This document shows, one piece after another, positions 36,722 to 48,843 of a stretch of DNA of 64,000 nucleotides. Both the position numbers and the translations under genes were made by a program. Numbering within the stretch: the first letter of the stretch is position 1; each line of letters starts with the position of its first letter. The notes below the pieces were generated by a model. That model did no database searches. It was not told the origin of the DNA and worked only from the letters and a program-made list of their open reading frames with translations. Source of the DNA: Anabaena minutissima FACHB-250 (GTDB lineage Bacteria; Cyanobacteriota; Cyanobacteriia; Cyanobacteriales; Nostocaceae); NCBI RefSeq assembly GCF_014697125.1, contig NZ_JACJRG010000005.1, forward strand, positions 1 through 64,000. Reading direction: 5' to 3'.

Positions 36722-38152
36722 TTAGGCTGTGATGGGCTGTCCAATAGAATGCACTTTAATTAAGCTAGTTGTTCCTGATTTACCAATTGGGACTCCAGAG
36801 GTGATTACTACTTTATCCCCTTCATGTACAAGACCTGTTCTGAGGATGGTACTAACCAAATTCGTGAACATTTCTTCAGCATTATAAACAGGTGGGATCA
36901 GCAAGGGTTCGACACCCCAAGATAAAGCCAACTGGTGATAGGCTGATTCATCGGGGGTTAAAGCAAAAATCGGTGTCTGGGGGCGGTATTTAGACACAAG
37001 TTGTGCTGTACTTCCTGATGAAGTGTTACACAAAATAGCCCGTGCGCCAGTTTCATAGGCGATACGACAGACGGCTTCGGCTACGGATTCAGTGACGCTG
37101 AGACTACCTGCATCATTTGTCCAGCAGTGTCTACTACCCTCTTGCAAAGACTTTTCCGTTTCAATGGCAATATCGTGCATCATCTGCACAGCTGCCACAG
37201 GATACTCTCCCACAGCCGTTTCCCCGGAAAGCATGACGGCATCTGTACCATCAAGGATAGAGTTAGCCACATCAGTAGCTTCCGCACGGGTGGGATCGGG
37301 TGCGCCAATCATTGACTCTAGCATTTGGGTGGCGGTAATGACTGGCTTACCCGCTTGATTGCAACGCCGAATAATGTCTTTTTGAATCATGGGGACTTTG
37401 TGAATGGGCATTTCTACCCCCAAATCACCACGGGCGATCATAATCCCATCGGCGGCGGCGATAATGGCATCAATTTGCTCAACCGCCTCTGGACGCTCAA
37501 TTTTGGCGATTACCCGAATTGACAAACCCGCCGATTCAATCATGCGCTGGGCAGGTTCTAAATCGTAGGGTGACTGGACAAAGGAAACAGCTACCCAATC
37601 AACACCTAATTCCATCCCAAAGCGCAAATCATGTAAGTCTTTTTCGGTGATGGAACTGACGGGTAAGCGAGTTAAAGGTAGGTTTACACCCTTACGGGTA
37701 GAAATTACCCCACCGATTTTGACTTGAGCATGAATATGGTCGGCATCGCGATCGCATACAATCATCTTCACCCGACCATCATTAATTAAAATCGGTTCTC
37801 CTGGACGTACCATTGCAAACAACGTCGGCAATGGTAAGGGTAATTCGTGAATATTGTCACCCTTCTCTTTTAAGACAAAGGTAACTTCATCACCAGTTTC
37901 TACCGTCAACCCTTCCGGTGGTAGAGTTCCCAAACGAATTTTCGGCCCACACAAATCTTGTAACAAGGCTATAGGCCGTTGCTCATCAGCACTGATTTGT
38001 CTAATATACTGAGCAGTCTGGGCATGGAATTCATAAGCCCCGTGGGAAAAATTTAGCCGCGCCACATTCATCCCGGCTTCTACCAACGCTTGCAGTCTGT
38101 CTGGTGCAGAGGTAGCAGGCCCTACAGTACAGATAATTTTTGTTCGACGCAT
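36722..38152 (-). CDS. pyk: Pyruvate kinase
   Basis: This makes ATP and pyruvate from phosphoenolpyruvate. It has 476 residues. Landmarks are TKIICTVGPATSAPDRLQAL at the N-terminus, the active-site Lys region RVIAKIERPEAVEQ near residue 215, and IMIARGDLGVEMPIHKVPMI near 240, then ATQMLESMI. The C-terminal allosteric domain is present with TSSGSTAQLVSKYRPQTPIF. It lies 142 bp from tal in the same direction. Cyanobacteria often have two isozymes; which one this is cannot be fixed here. Confidence 0.96.
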   Translation of the reverse strand: MRRTKIICTVGPATSAPDRLQALVEAGMNVARLNFSHGAYEFHAQTAQYIRQISADEQRPIALLQDLCGPKIRLGTLPPEGLTVETGDEVTFVLKEKGDNIHELPLPLPTLFAMVRPGEPILINDGRVKMIVCDRDADHIHAQVKIGGVISTRKGVNLPLTRLPVSSITEKDLHDLRFGMELGVDWVAVSFVQSPYDLEPAQRMIESAGLSIRVIAKIERPEAVEQIDAIIAAADGIMIARGDLGVEMPIHKVPMIQKDIIRRCNQAGKPVITATQMLESMIGAPDPTRAEATDVANSILDGTDAVMLSGETAVGEYPVAAVQMMHDIAIETEKSLQEGSRHCWTNDAGSLSVTESVAEAVCRIAYETGARAILCNTSSGSTAQLVSKYRPQTPIFALTPDESAYHQLALSWGVEPLLIPPVYNAEEMFTNLVSTILRTGLVHEGDKVVITSGVPIGKSGTTSLIKVHSIGQPITA

Positions 38153-38189
38153 AGGGTTATGGTGTGAGGAGTTAGGGAATGGGAATCAG

Positions 38190-38335
38190 TGGTGAGTGCT
38201 GAGTAATGAGTCATGACTCATGAGTGGCGGTAATGCTTTAGCACCCTCATCAGGAGTAAAATAAGTAACAATGAGTGAGTTTACCCTCACTCAGCACTCA
38301 GCACTCAGCACTCAGCACTCAATACTCAGCACTCT
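38190..38335. repeat. Heptad-type tandem repeats
   Basis: Runs of GTGAGTGCTGAGTAATGAGT and, on the other side, CACTCAGCACTCAGCACTCA. The two halves are inverted and can pair, forming a large hairpin between gap and pyk. These are the short tandemly repeated sequences typical of heterocyst-forming cyanobacteria. Confidence 0.8.
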
Positions 38336-38336
38336 C

Positions 38337-39521
<1,185 letters not shown>

Positions 39522-39579
39522 TTAAGGTTTTGGCATGGGGAGAAGACTTTCCCCATTGCTCCCTGCTCCCCTGCCTCTC

Positions 39580-41961
39580 TTAATACGGCCACTGCCAATC
39601 ACGAATATCTGGCATATCTTCGCCGTGTTTCTCAATGTAGTGCTTGTGTTCGATCAACTTGTCTTGGAGATGTTGTTTTACATAAGCAGCTTTGTACCCT
39701 AGTTTGGGAACGCGATCGATTACATCCATAACTAAATGGAAGCGATCTAAATCGTTCAGGACAACCATATCAAAGGGGGTGGTGGTAGTTCCCTCTTCTT
39801 TGTAACCGCGCACATGGAGGTTTTTATGGTTGGTGTGGCGATAGGTAAGACGATGGATTAACCAAGGATAGCCATGAAAGGCGAAGATGATGGGTTTATC
39901 GGTGGTGAAGAGAGTGTCAAAGTCCTTGGGACTTAAACCGTGGGGATGTTCTGTGTTGGGTTGCAAGGTCATTAAATCTACAACGTTGACTACCCGCACT
40001 TTTAAGTCTGGGAAGTTTTGCCGCAAAATATCCACAGCCGCTAAGGTTTCTAAGGTGGGGACATCTCCAGCACAACCCATAACTACATCTGGTTCGCCAC
40101 CTTGGTCATTACTTGCCCATTCCCAAATGCTGATTCCTTTGGTGCAGTGTTTAATTGCTGCATCCATATCCAGATATTGCAGTGCTGGTTGTTTGCCTGC
40201 CACGATGACGTTGACGTATTGACGGCTTCTTAAGCAATGGTCTGTCACCGACAAGAGGGTGTTGGCATCGGGGGGCAGATACACGCGCACAATTTCGGCT
40301 TTTTTGTTCATTACATGATCAATAAAACCAGGGTCTTGGTGAGAGAATCCGTTATGATCTTGCCGCCAAACATGGGAAGTCAGTAGATAATTCAGGGATG
40401 CGATAGGTCTACGCCAAGGAATTTCACGAGTAGTTTTCAACCATTTGGCGTGTTGGTTGAACATGGAGTCAATAATGTGGATAAATGCTTCATAGCAAGA
40501 GAAGAAACCATGACGACCTGTAAGTAGATATCCTTCTAACCATCCTTGGCAGTTGGTTTCACTGAGGATTTCCATTACCCGACCATCGGGGGACAGATGG
40601 TCATCTTCTGGGAGGGTTTGGGCTACCCAAGTTCGGTTGGTGACTTCTAAGACGGCATTGATGCGATTTGAGGCTGTTTCGTCAGGGCCAAAGATGCGGA
40701 AGTTACGACTATCTTGGTTAAGTTTCATCACATCCCGCAGCAACTCACCTGTTACTTTGGTAGCTTCAGCAATGACTCTACCTGGTTGGGGAACATCAAC
40801 GGCATAATTTTGGAAGTCGGGCATCTTCAAGTCCCGCAACAAGATCCCGCCGTTAGCGTGGGGATTGTCACCCATGCGGCGATGTCCCTGGGGAGCAAGT
40901 TCTGCTAGTTCAGGAAACAGTGTACCGTTAGCATCGAAGAGTTCTTCGGGTTTGTAACTCTTCATCCACTCTTCTAGGAGTTGGATGTGATGCGGTTTAC
41001 TAGCTAGATCCCCAAATGGTACTTGATGCGATCGCCAATAATCTTCTGTCTTTTTCCCGTCTACTTCTTTTGGCCCTGTCCAACCTTTGGGGGTTCTCAG
41101 GATAATCATTGGCCACTGAGGACGTTTGGTAAACCCATGTATACGGGCTTCTCGTTGGATGTTGTGAATTTCTGCCGTAATGATATCTAAAGTCGCTGCC
41201 ATCTGCTGATGCACATCCGCAGGCTCTGAGCCTTCCACAAAGTAAGGTTTGTAACCATATCCTACAAATAGGCTTTCCAATTCCTCGTAACTCAACCGCG
41301 CCAAGACTGTGGGGTTAGCGATTTTATACCCATTCAAGTGCAGAATCGGTAACACAGCCCCATCTGTAGCGGGGTTAAGAAACTTGTTGGAATGCCAACT
41401 AGTAGCTAATGCCCCAGTTTCTGCTTCCCCATCACCAACAACCGCAGCCACAATTAAATCAGGGTTATCAAAAGCAGCACCAAAGGCATGGACGAGGGCA
41501 TAACCCAGTTCCCCGCCTTCGTGGATAGAACCGGGCGTTTCCGGTGCTACGTGGCTAGGAATACCACCAGGGAATGAAAATTGTTTGAACAGTCTTTGCA
41601 TCCCCTCAGCATCTTGGGAAATATTGGGGTAATACTCGCTGTAAGTTCCTTCGAGGTAAGTATTCGCTACCAGTCCAGGCCCCCCATGACCAGGCCCAGC
41701 AATGTAGATCATGTCTAGGTCATACTTTTTGATGATCCTATTCAGATGAACATAGATAAAGTTCAATCCTGGGGTTGTTCCCCAATGTCCCAGTAGTCTA
41801 GGTTTGACGTGTTCTAAAGTGAGTTTTTCTTTGAGTAGGGGATTGTCAAGTAAATATATCTGCCCGACTGACAAATAATTAGCTGCGCGCCAGTAGGCAT
41901 TCATTTTATGCAATTCTGCATCGATTAAAGGCTTTGTCTGTGGAGGACTTGCTAAGGTCAT
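39580..41961 (-). CDS. xfp: Phosphoketolase (xylulose-5-P/fructose-6-P)
   Basis: This thiamine-diphosphate enzyme splits xylulose 5-phosphate or fructose 6-phosphate to acetyl phosphate and a sugar phosphate. It has 793 residues from the chosen ATG, which has GGAG just upstream. Landmarks are [19 protein letters not shown] near the N-terminus, [20 protein letters not shown] near residue 85, and the TDP-binding region [20 protein letters not shown] near 170. The C-terminal third holds [12 protein letters not shown]-type and [13 protein letters not shown] words. With ackA it gives an ATP-yielding bypass. A 13-bp inverted repeat lies 42 bp upstream. Confidence 0.96.
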   Translation of the reverse strand: MTLASPPQTKPLIDAELHKMNAYWRAANYLSVGQIYLLDNPLLKEKLTLEHVKPRLLGHWGTTPGLNFIYVHLNRIIKKYDLDMIYIAGPGHGGPGLVANTYLEGTYSEYYPNISQDAEGMQRLFKQFSFPGGIPSHVAPETPGSIHEGGELGYALVHAFGAAFDNPDLIVAAVVGDGEAETGALATSWHSNKFLNPATDGAVLPILHLNGYKIANPTVLARLSYEELESLFVGYGYKPYFVEGSEPADVHQQMAATLDIITAEIHNIQREARIHGFTKRPQWPMIILRTPKGWTGPKEVDGKKTEDYWRSHQVPFGDLASKPHHIQLLEEWMKSYKPEELFDANGTLFPELAELAPQGHRRMGDNPHANGGILLRDLKMPDFQNYAVDVPQPGRVIAEATKVTGELLRDVMKLNQDSRNFRIFGPDETASNRINAVLEVTNRTWVAQTLPEDDHLSPDGRVMEILSETNCQGWLEGYLLTGRHGFFSCYEAFIHIIDSMFNQHAKWLKTTREIPWRRPIASLNYLLTSHVWRQDHNGFSHQDPGFIDHVMNKKAEIVRVYLPPDANTLLSVTDHCLRSRQYVNVIVAGKQPALQYLDMDAAIKHCTKGISIWEWASNDQGGEPDVVMGCAGDVPTLETLAAVDILRQNFPDLKVRVVNVVDLMTLQPNTEHPHGLSPKDFDTLFTTDKPIIFAFHGYPWLIHRLTYRHTNHKNLHVRGYKEEGTTTTPFDMVVLNDLDRFHLVMDVIDRVPKLGYKAAYVKQHLQDKLIEHKHYIEKHGEDMPDIRDWQWPY

Positions 41962-42002
41962 ATCACTCTCCATTACATATAGTTGTGCCGAATTTCTTCT
42001 TT

Positions 42003-42107
42003 ATGCCAGTGTAGTTATCTACAGTCTGAAGGTCATCTTACCCATGACAAATTTTTCCAATTTATGCTGAAAAATTAAGGTTTATTAGCCATTGACTACA
42101 CTGGCAT
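42003..42107. promoter_or_regulatory. Inverted repeat upstream of xfp
   Basis: Arms ATGCCAGTGTAGT and ACTACACTGGCAT are perfect 13-bp inverted copies 79 bp apart, beginning 42 bp before the phosphoketolase start. They could be two operator half-sites, a large hairpin in the 5' leader, or the ends of a small element. The rest of the 41962-42502 gap, between divergent xfp and uvrA, is AT-rich with no gene. Confidence 0.5.
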
Positions 42108-42502
42108 CAATCTAAAAATAGAACTCCAAAAATTGCGGGCATGACCTGTAGGAAAGGTTAACAGACTTTACATTTTAGTGAATAATTTTTAACATTGATT
42201 TTATGTATTGTTAAGAACGTTACCAATGTATTGAATCTATCTATGCCTGAAAGAAATATTACTTTTGATATAGATTAATCAAATTATGAATAAGTGTTGC
42301 AATAACTACACATTTAAAATTCAAACTTGAATAATTACTTACTCAGGACTTAGCACTCGTTTTTCTACTTCTTCATTTGCGGTTTGAAATGTAAGCAATA
42401 ACAGTATAATTGTACTATTATAGGCATAGTTATAACAAAGCTAGATAAAGATAGTATTATTAAGAACTGTTTCACGCTGCCTCTCATTATTGGCCTGTCA
42501 AT

Positions 42503-45376
42503 ATGTCAGATCACAAGCTAGCCGCATCCCTAAATGGACACCTCCCCTACACCAACCCCCAGAATACAATTCGGATTCGCGGCGCAAGACAGCATAATCT
42601 GAAGAATATTGACCTGGAGTTGCCGCGCGATCGCCTAATCGTGTTCACTGGTGTATCAGGTTCGGGTAAGTCTTCTTTGGCGTTTGATACGATTTTCGCT
42701 GAAGGTCAACGGCGTTATGTAGAATCTCTCAGTGCTTACGCCCGGCAGTTTTTAGGGCAATTAGATAAGCCAGATGTGGAAGCAATCGAAGGTTTAAGTC
42801 CGGCGATTTCCATTGACCAAAAATCTACATCCCATAACCCCCGTTCTACGGTGGGGACGGTGACGGAAATTTACGATTATTTGCGGCTGTTATTTGGTCG
42901 GGCTGGTGAACCCCATTGTCCCATTTGCGATCGCTCTATTGCACCTCAAACTATAGATGAAATGTGCGATCGCATCATGGAACTACCAGACCGGACTAAG
43001 TTCCAAATTCTCGCGCCTGTGGTACGGGGTAAAAAAGGGACTCATCGCAAGTTATTATCTAGTTTGGCTTCCCAAGGGTTTGTCCGTGTCCGCATCAATG
43101 GCGAAGTCCGGGAACTGTCAGACTCCATTGAATTAGATAAAAATTATACCCATAATATTGAAGTAGTCATTGACCGTTTGGTGAAAAAGCCTGAAATTCA
43201 GGAACGTTTATTCGATTCTTTATCTACGTGTCTCAAACAATCGGGCGGTATTGCCAAAATTTTGGTGAGTCCTGCTACTGAGAATCCTTCAGAGGAAGAA
43301 CAAGAGTTAGTCTTCTCGGAAAACTTTGCTTGTCCCGAACATGGGGCGGTGATGGATGAATTATCACCGCGCTTATTCTCGTTTAATTCCCCCTACGGTG
43401 CTTGTCCTCAGTGTCACGGCTTGGGAACGTTAAGAAGATTTTCCCCAGAGTTGGTAGTACCTGACCCTGAAGCACCAGTATATGCTGCGATCGCACCTTG
43501 GTCAGATAAAGACAATTCTTATTATTTAGAATTACTTTATAGTGTCGGTAGCAATCATGGTTTTGAATTACAAACAAATTGGCATAAGCTAACACCAGAA
43601 CAGCAGCAAGTTATTTTGTATGGTGAAAAGGCAACAGACAATCAAAAAACACCGCAATATAAAGGTGCTATCCCCATTTTACAGCGACAATATGAAGGCG
43701 GTTCGGAATTAATTAAGCAAAAATTAGAGCAGTATGTAGTTGATCAACCATGTGAAGTATGCGGTGGTAAAAGATTAAAACCGGAAGCTTTAGGAGTGAG
43801 GTTAGGTCAATATAACATCTTAGATTTAACGAGTGTTTCGATTCGGGATTGTCGGCAGAGAATTGATTATTTAAAATTGAGCGATCGGCAAATTAAGATT
43901 GCAGATTTAGTGCTAAGAGAAATCAGAGCTAGATTACAATTTTTATTAGATGTAGGCTTAGATTACCTCAGCTTAGATCGAGCCGCTATGACCCTTTCTG
44001 GTGGGGAATCACAACGTATTCGCCTAGCCACACAAATTGGTTCTGGGTTAACAGGAGTTCTCTACGTTTTAGATGAACCAAGTATTGGCTTGCATCAAAG
44101 AGATAATAATAGATTGCTCAAAACTTTAACCAAATTACGTGATTTGGGTAATACATTAATTGTCGTAGAACACGATGAAGAAACCATCCGCGCCGCCGAC
44201 TACATAGTTGATATTGGCCCCGGTGCAGGTGTTCATGGTGGTAATATTATTGCCCAAGGTGATTTCCAAGCATTACTCACAGCCGAAACATCATTAACAG
44301 GTGCATATTTATCAGGACGCAAAGTAATTCATACCCCAGCAGAACGCCGCGAAGGAAATGGACGCACTTTAATCATTAAAAATGCCCATCGCAACAACTT
44401 AAAAAATATCGATGTCGAAATTCCTTTAGGTAAACTTGTTGCGGTTACTGGTGTTTCTGGCTCTGGGAAATCAACTTTAATTAACGAATTAGTTTACCCA
44501 TCATTACAACATCATTTAACTAAAAAAGTTCCTATACCTAAAGATGTCGAAAAAATTCAAGGATTAAATAGTGTTGATAAAGCCATCGTCATTGATCAGT
44601 CGCCCATTGGACGCACACCCCGTTCTAACCCTGCAACTTATACAGGGGTTTTTGATGTAATTCGGGATGTATTTTCGCAAACCGTAGAAGCTAAAACCAG
44701 GGGTTACAAACCAGGACAATTTTCTTTCAACGTTAAAGGTGGACGTTGTGAAGCGTGTAGTGGACAGGGTGTAAATATCATTGAAATGAATTTCCTCCCT
44801 GATGTTTATGTACAGTGCGAAGTTTGTAAAGGTGCAAGATATAACCGCGACACTTTGCAGGTGAAATATAAAAATAAGTCTATTTCTGACGTTCTTAATA
44901 TGACAGTTGAGGAGAGTTTAGAGTTTTTTGAAAATATTCCTAAAGCTGTCAATCGGTTACAAACATTAGTTGATGTTGGATTGGGTTATGTGCAGTTAGG
45001 ACAACCAGCAACTACCTTATCTGGTGGTGAAGCACAAAGAGTGAAACTAGCCACAGAATTATCCCGTCGCGCCACAGGTAAGACACTTTATTTAATCGAT
45101 GAACCAACAACAGGGTTATCTTTTTATGATGTGCATAAATTATTAGATGTCTTGCAAAGATTAGTAGATAAGGGTAATTCTATTTTATTAATTGAACACA
45201 ATTTAGATGTAATTCGTTGTGCTGACTGGGTAATAGATTTGGGGCCAGAAGGTGGCGATAAAGGCGGAGAAATTATCGCTGTCGGTACACCAGAGGAAGT
45301 TGCCAAAAATCCCAGGTCTTACACTGGACAATATTTGCAGAATGTCTTGCAACATTATCCAGCGATGAAAAAATAA
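42503..45376 (+). CDS. uvrA: Excinuclease ABC subunit A
   Basis: The damage-recognition ATPase of nucleotide excision repair. It has 957 residues. The first Walker A is [12 protein letters not shown] near residue 50, the second [12 protein letters not shown] near 654. The signature words [14 protein letters not shown] and [14 protein letters not shown] precede Walker [11 protein letters not shown] and IDEPTTGLS. Zinc modules are CEVCGGKR near 414 and CEACSGQG...CEVCKG near 750. The C-terminus is complete. It stands alone, divergent from xfp. Confidence 0.97.
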   Translation: MSDHKLAASLNGHLPYTNPQNTIRIRGARQHNLKNIDLELPRDRLIVFTGVSGSGKSSLAFDTIFAEGQRRYVESLSAYARQFLGQLDKPDVEAIEGLSPAISIDQKSTSHNPRSTVGTVTEIYDYLRLLFGRAGEPHCPICDRSIAPQTIDEMCDRIMELPDRTKFQILAPVVRGKKGTHRKLLSSLASQGFVRVRINGEVRELSDSIELDKNYTHNIEVVIDRLVKKPEIQERLFDSLSTCLKQSGGIAKILVSPATENPSEEEQELVFSENFACPEHGAVMDELSPRLFSFNSPYGACPQCHGLGTLRRFSPELVVPDPEAPVYAAIAPWSDKDNSYYLELLYSVGSNHGFELQTNWHKLTPEQQQVILYGEKATDNQKTPQYKGAIPILQRQYEGGSELIKQKLEQYVVDQPCEVCGGKRLKPEALGVRLGQYNILDLTSVSIRDCRQRIDYLKLSDRQIKIADLVLREIRARLQFLLDVGLDYLSLDRAAMTLSGGESQRIRLATQIGSGLTGVLYVLDEPSIGLHQRDNNRLLKTLTKLRDLGNTLIVVEHDEETIRAADYIVDIGPGAGVHGGNIIAQGDFQALLTAETSLTGAYLSGRKVIHTPAERREGNGRTLIIKNAHRNNLKNIDVEIPLGKLVAVTGVSGSGKSTLINELVYPSLQHHLTKKVPIPKDVEKIQGLNSVDKAIVIDQSPIGRTPRSNPATYTGVFDVIRDVFSQTVEAKTRGYKPGQFSFNVKGGRCEACSGQGVNIIEMNFLPDVYVQCEVCKGARYNRDTLQVKYKNKSISDVLNMTVEESLEFFENIPKAVNRLQTLVDVGLGYVQLGQPATTLSGGEAQRVKLATELSRRATGKTLYLIDEPTTGLSFYDVHKLLDVLQRLVDKGNSILLIEHNLDVIRCADWVIDLGPEGGDKGGEIIAVGTPEEVAKNPRSYTGQYLQNVLQHYPAMKK

Positions 45377-45429
45377 ACAAACTTGCATCAACATGAAGAA
45401 ATGTTCGTGATCTACCAAAACATAAATTA

Positions 45430-45816
45430 ACGTGAGTTCGATGACCTCTCCCCAACCCCTCTCCGACGAGGAGAGGGGCTTATACCAATTCTTTATGAAG
45501 CTGCGCTAAATAATGCTTCAAGAATAAAGTCGTAAGAAGTGAGAGAGGCAATCATGGAAGGTGAAATTTCTTTGAGAACATCAGTTAACTTTTGCTGTAG
45601 TTGTGAGAGTGTTTGACAGTTTTCCCATTGGAGTTGAGATTTGAGAAATTCCCAAAACCGCTCAATCGGGTTGAGTTCAGGAGAGTGAGGAGGCTGAAAA
45701 ATTGGGATTTGGTATTAAATATCTGGAAATATCAACGAAAAATAAAGGTTTTGAAGCCTCTCTCCTTGCAGGAGCAAGCTATGGAGAGGGGTTTTTAAAA
45801 TTCGTCGAACTCACGT
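45430..45816. mobile_element. IS630-type remnant with inverted ends
   Basis: The ends AACGTGAGTTCGATGA and TCGTCGAACTCACGTT are inverted copies with one mismatch, and each outer edge is a TA dinucleotide, the target duplicated by the IS630/Tc1 group. Inside, on the minus strand, is the tail of a transposase. At under 400 bp the element is internally deleted. The inner ends also carry GAGAGGGG/CCCCTCTCC repeats. Confidence 0.75.
45493..45702 (-). pseudogene. IS630-family transposase, C-terminal fragment
   Basis: About 69 residues remain: HSPELNPIERFWEFLKSQLQ, then WENCQTLSQLQQKL and SYDFILEALFSAAS with a stop. The PELNPIE..W words are the hallmark of the third acidic residue region of IS630 DDE transposases. 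The upstream catalytic part is missing, so it is inactive. Confidence 0.85.
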
Positions 45817-45884
45817 TAAATGAATAGAGTGATAGCGGCTTTTGAGGTAAATTTTTAGGGGTGCAAAGCTGTACACCCCTATTC

Positions 45885-45986
45885 ATTAGACCTTTTGCAT
45901 AAATGCTTAAGCTGTCACATCTCAAATATTCTATATTTCATTCAGAATGACACATCTGATTTTCGGACTTTTGCAAGAGGTCTAAT
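45885..45986. repeat. Inverted-repeat element (TTAGACCTCTTGCA family), copy 2
   Basis: The ends ATTAGACCTTTTGCA and TGCAAGAGGTCTAAT are inverted copies with one mismatch. The interior shares AAATGCTTAAGCTGTCA and TTCAGAATGACACATCT with copy 1 at 29019-29138. About 360 bp of gene-free DNA separates it from the patX 3' end. Confidence 0.8.
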
Positions 45987-46349
45987 CAATTATCAAGCAA
46001 GACGAGAAGCTCGAAACTCCGCATTTTGTTTCGATGTAGCTTAACCGCAGATTTGTGTCTTGTGTGTTGAAAAAATTAAGGCTAAATCTAGCCTACTATG
46101 AAGTTATTGACCCTGTTGTAATATTGTGAATTAACCTGAATGATACCCTGGAAATAAAATTAAGCGTTATGTCTAGTCTGAAGAGTGGTGATGCTGTCAA
46201 TTGGGGTGGTTAATTACTTGGTAGTTGTTATGGCAGAATTAAAAAAATTGTATTCTTGCTAAAAAGGCTAGTTAAAAGAGTTGAATAATGTTGAATTTGC
46301 TGATCACAAGAAAAATTCTCATGTCACAACAGGTATCATCTTTGATCTA

Positions 46350-46580
46350 CTAAACAGTAGGATAAGTATTCCTTTGCGATTCCATTAAACTCCTCCGTCC
46401 ACTACCCCGAACAGGGGTAGCACCTTCTGGTTCATTACGCTGAGGTTTAGGTTTTAATGAGACTAAATTTTGTGAAGTAGTTGATGACATGAAGAAATTG
46501 TCATTGACTAGTTGTGAGAAACTAACTGTTAGTGAAGCAAAGACCAGACTCGAAATTAAAAACTTAACAGTAGCACGCAT
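46350..46580 (-). CDS. patX: PatX-like RGSGR-containing heterocyst pattern peptide
   Basis: A 76-residue precursor with a hydrophobic N-terminus (FLISSLVFASLTVSFS, residues 7-22) and the pentapeptide RGSGR at residues 58-62, then RSLMESQRN. RGSGR is the HetR-binding motif of PatS; PatX proteins combine it with an exported N-terminus and are found alongside HetR. The promoter fits what is described for patX: a TCCGGA (DIF1) motif 57 bp before the ATG and, just above it, a perfect NtcA box. The likely role is an exported or processed inhibitor that binds HetR in neighbouring cells. It is not PatS (too long, with a signal) and not HetN. Confidence 0.85.
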   Translation of the reverse strand: MRATVKFLISSLVFASLTVSFSQLVNDNFFMSSTTSQNLVSLKPKPQRNEPEGATPVRGSGRRSLMESQRNTYPTV

Positions 46581-46637
46581 TGTAGATATCTCTTTGTGAT
46601 TTTTCCTATCTATTGCTACTGAGTTTTATGTAACGAG

Positions 46638-46671
46638 TCCGGAAAATTATCAAAAAAGTAGTGCTTTTTAC
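46638..46671 (-). promoter_or_regulatory. patX promoter: DIF1 motif and NtcA box
   Basis: TCCGGA is at 46638-46643, palindromic, 57 bp before the patX ATG. GTA-GTGCTTTT-TAC at 46658-46671 is an exact GTA-N8-TAC NtcA site, 14 bp further upstream. This order (NtcA box, then DIF1, then gene) is that reported for patX in heterocyst formers and implies induction in developing heterocysts under nitrogen limitation. Confidence 0.8.
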
Positions 46672-46692
46672 CGAAAAAAAAAATAAAGTCAG

Positions 46693-48459
46693 TTATACTG
46701 CCAAACTTTCCACTAATAACCAGTTACCAGAATAATTTAGATGACCCCAAACAGTTAGCGGTTGCTCATGGGTCAGTCCTTGCAGCTGCGCGTCTATATG
46801 CGATCGCCAGGTCACAAGCTGCCAAGTTTGCCCTAGATTAGCAGCTGGAGTAGTGATAGTGAATCTGTAATCCTGCTGATTTAAAATCTGAAGAATCCCT
46901 GTGAAACAGTCATTTCCCCGTGTGAATACTTGCTGGGTATCTGAATGATAGTGATTATCCACCGATGAAGCGGGACAATTGCCACTATGGGGATAGGCTT
47001 GAGGCTCATTGAGATAATACGTTTGCCATTGCCGCCATTCTGGATGATTGGGTAAAAGATTAAATAAAGGTATAATAGCGGCAGGAGAGCGATCGCCTTG
47101 CAATAAAGCTTTCTGCAAAGCTTGTACAGGTATGTCTCGCGGCTGACAATTTAACTCCACACACATAGCCGCAGCCATCCCCGCCGCTTGACCGATACCC
47201 AGGACAACAGGTTGCAATCTAGTTGCGCCATTGGCAATATGAGAGACAGAAATATTTTTTTCACACACTAATAGACCATCTGTGGTTGCTGGAACTATAC
47301 AACGGTAGGGAATGGTAAAGGGCGTCCCCGTCCATCTTCCTCCCCAACGGATGGATTTTGGTTGTAGTGGCAAGTCAAAGCCGGGATAATGATGATCGTT
47401 GGCGTAATTACCAATTGCGATCGCATCGGGGAATAAAGCTGCTACCCTACCCCCTGCAACTGGTAAAAGATCCTGTTCTCTAACAGTAGTTAGTCCTACC
47501 AAGCGGCGACTTTCTCTGTAATAGGGATGCAGGGCAAAAGCAGGATGGGTATGGGGAAAAATTCCTTCTGCCAAACCATAACGCCGACCAAGCTGATTTT
47601 GGATATAATGGGCGAAATTTTGGCTATGCCAACGACATTCTTGTAAAAATTCACTTTTAGATGCTGCTGACCCTATTAATCGTCCTACTCCTTCACCGTA
47701 GTCATTACCACAAATAGGCCAGTTAATCATAAATAGATTACCCGGCAAGCGGCCATAGTTCAAGAATTTTTCTGCACCATATTTTTCCCAAGCACCAACA
47801 AACAGGGAAGGATCATAATTTGGGGACTGAAAAATTTCGGGTGCGACATCTGCACCAAAATCTTGCATTAAGACGACCCAAGTTGGTGACTGTACAGGAT
47901 ATTTGGTCGTGATAGCATTAAATTCAACAGGTGCGCTGGGTTCTTCCCATTCAGACTGTAATTCCCAACCCCAACGATAAGGTATCTCTGCTAAGGCTAA
48001 TAAATCGCCTAACTCTGTCCCGTCGAGAATCACTTTGGCTTGCACTGTAAAATCTGCAAACCGCACACCAGTAATACAGTTATCTTGCTTTAAAACTTCT
48101 AGGGGGACTTGTCCTGAAATCCAATGCAGATTTGCTAGTTCCTTTACCCAATCAGCAAAAATTTCTGCTCCCACACGGGGATCATAACTAAAAAAGCTCA
48201 CCCAACTGTTATTTAATCCCCCTAGTTGTCGTTGCTCTAATTCTCGTAAAAACGCGCCCCATAAACCCGTCTGAAACGCCATTAATTCGTTCCCATCAGG
48301 CGCAGAGACTCCGGCGGAAGTTAACATTCCTCCCAACCAAGGAAATTCACTCACAAGGATAGTGTTAGCACCGCGCCGCGCTGCTTGGATAGCCGCAGCA
48401 GTCCCTCCAGTTCCACCACCAACAACTAACACATCAGTTATGTAAGTTTGATGAGCCAT
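46693..48459 (-). CDS. FAD-dependent oxidoreductase
   Basis: A 588-residue flavoprotein. The dinucleotide-binding loop VLVVGGGTGGTAAAIQAARR is at residues 11-30 and EFPWLGGMLTSAGVSAPDGN follows. A second FAD-contact region, VILDGTELGDLLALAEIPYR, lies near residue 142, and GIGQAAGMAAAMCVELNCQP near 420. The style resembles the FAD-dependent family that includes xanthan-lyase-type proteins, whose substrates are mostly unknown. No signal peptide or iron-sulfur site is seen. It lies close behind the patX promoter, same strand. Confidence 0.8.
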   Translation of the reverse strand: MAHQTYITDVLVVGGGTGGTAAAIQAARRGANTILVSEFPWLGGMLTSAGVSAPDGNELMAFQTGLWGAFLRELEQRQLGGLNNSWVSFFSYDPRVGAEIFADWVKELANLHWISGQVPLEVLKQDNCITGVRFADFTVQAKVILDGTELGDLLALAEIPYRWGWELQSEWEEPSAPVEFNAITTKYPVQSPTWVVLMQDFGADVAPEIFQSPNYDPSLFVGAWEKYGAEKFLNYGRLPGNLFMINWPICGNDYGEGVGRLIGSAASKSEFLQECRWHSQNFAHYIQNQLGRRYGLAEGIFPHTHPAFALHPYYRESRRLVGLTTVREQDLLPVAGGRVAALFPDAIAIGNYANDHHYPGFDLPLQPKSIRWGGRWTGTPFTIPYRCIVPATTDGLLVCEKNISVSHIANGATRLQPVVLGIGQAAGMAAAMCVELNCQPRDIPVQALQKALLQGDRSPAAIIPLFNLLPNHPEWRQWQTYYLNEPQAYPHSGNCPASSVDNHYHSDTQQVFTRGNDCFTGILQILNQQDYRFTITTPAANLGQTWQLVTWRSHIDAQLQGLTHEQPLTVWGHLNYSGNWLLVESLAV

Positions 48460-48537
48460 GCTTTAATCTCACTAAAATAATAGCAATATGATTAATAGTG
48501 TCTTATAATTTATGTACAGGAATATGTACATAAATCC

Positions 48538-48843
48538 ATGTTTTCTTACGAAATCACATCTCCCACCGATGCGAGAAATGACTTTTTCAAGTTGTTAGAC
48601 CAAGTTGTACAAAATCATCAAGTGTATATCATCAACCGTCGTGACAGTGAGAATGTAGCCTTGATTGCTGAATCAGATTTGGTAAGTTTGGTGGAAACAG
48701 TTTATCTTTTGCGTTCTCCTGCAAATGCACGTCGATTATTTGATGCAATAGAGGAGTCGAAAACCGGAAAGATTCAACCTCAATCTATTGCAGAACTTCA
48801 GCAGGAGTTGGGAATTGGGCAAGAGGAAAAACAAGAAAGCTGA
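48538..48843 (+). CDS. Phd/YefM-type antitoxin
   Basis: A 101-residue antitoxin of the Phd/YefM group. The N-terminal DNA-binding half has SPTDARNDFFKLLDQVVQNH, then NRRDSENVALIAESDLVSLV with the usual turn. The C-terminal part (LLRSPANARRLFDAIEESKT) wraps the toxin. It overlaps the next gene by 29 bp, and its C-terminal codons double as the N-terminus of the toxin frame. Confidence 0.88.
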   Translation: MFSYEITSPTDARNDFFKLLDQVVQNHQVYIINRRDSENVALIAESDLVSLVETVYLLRSPANARRLFDAIEESKTGKIQPQSIAELQQELGIGQEEKQES

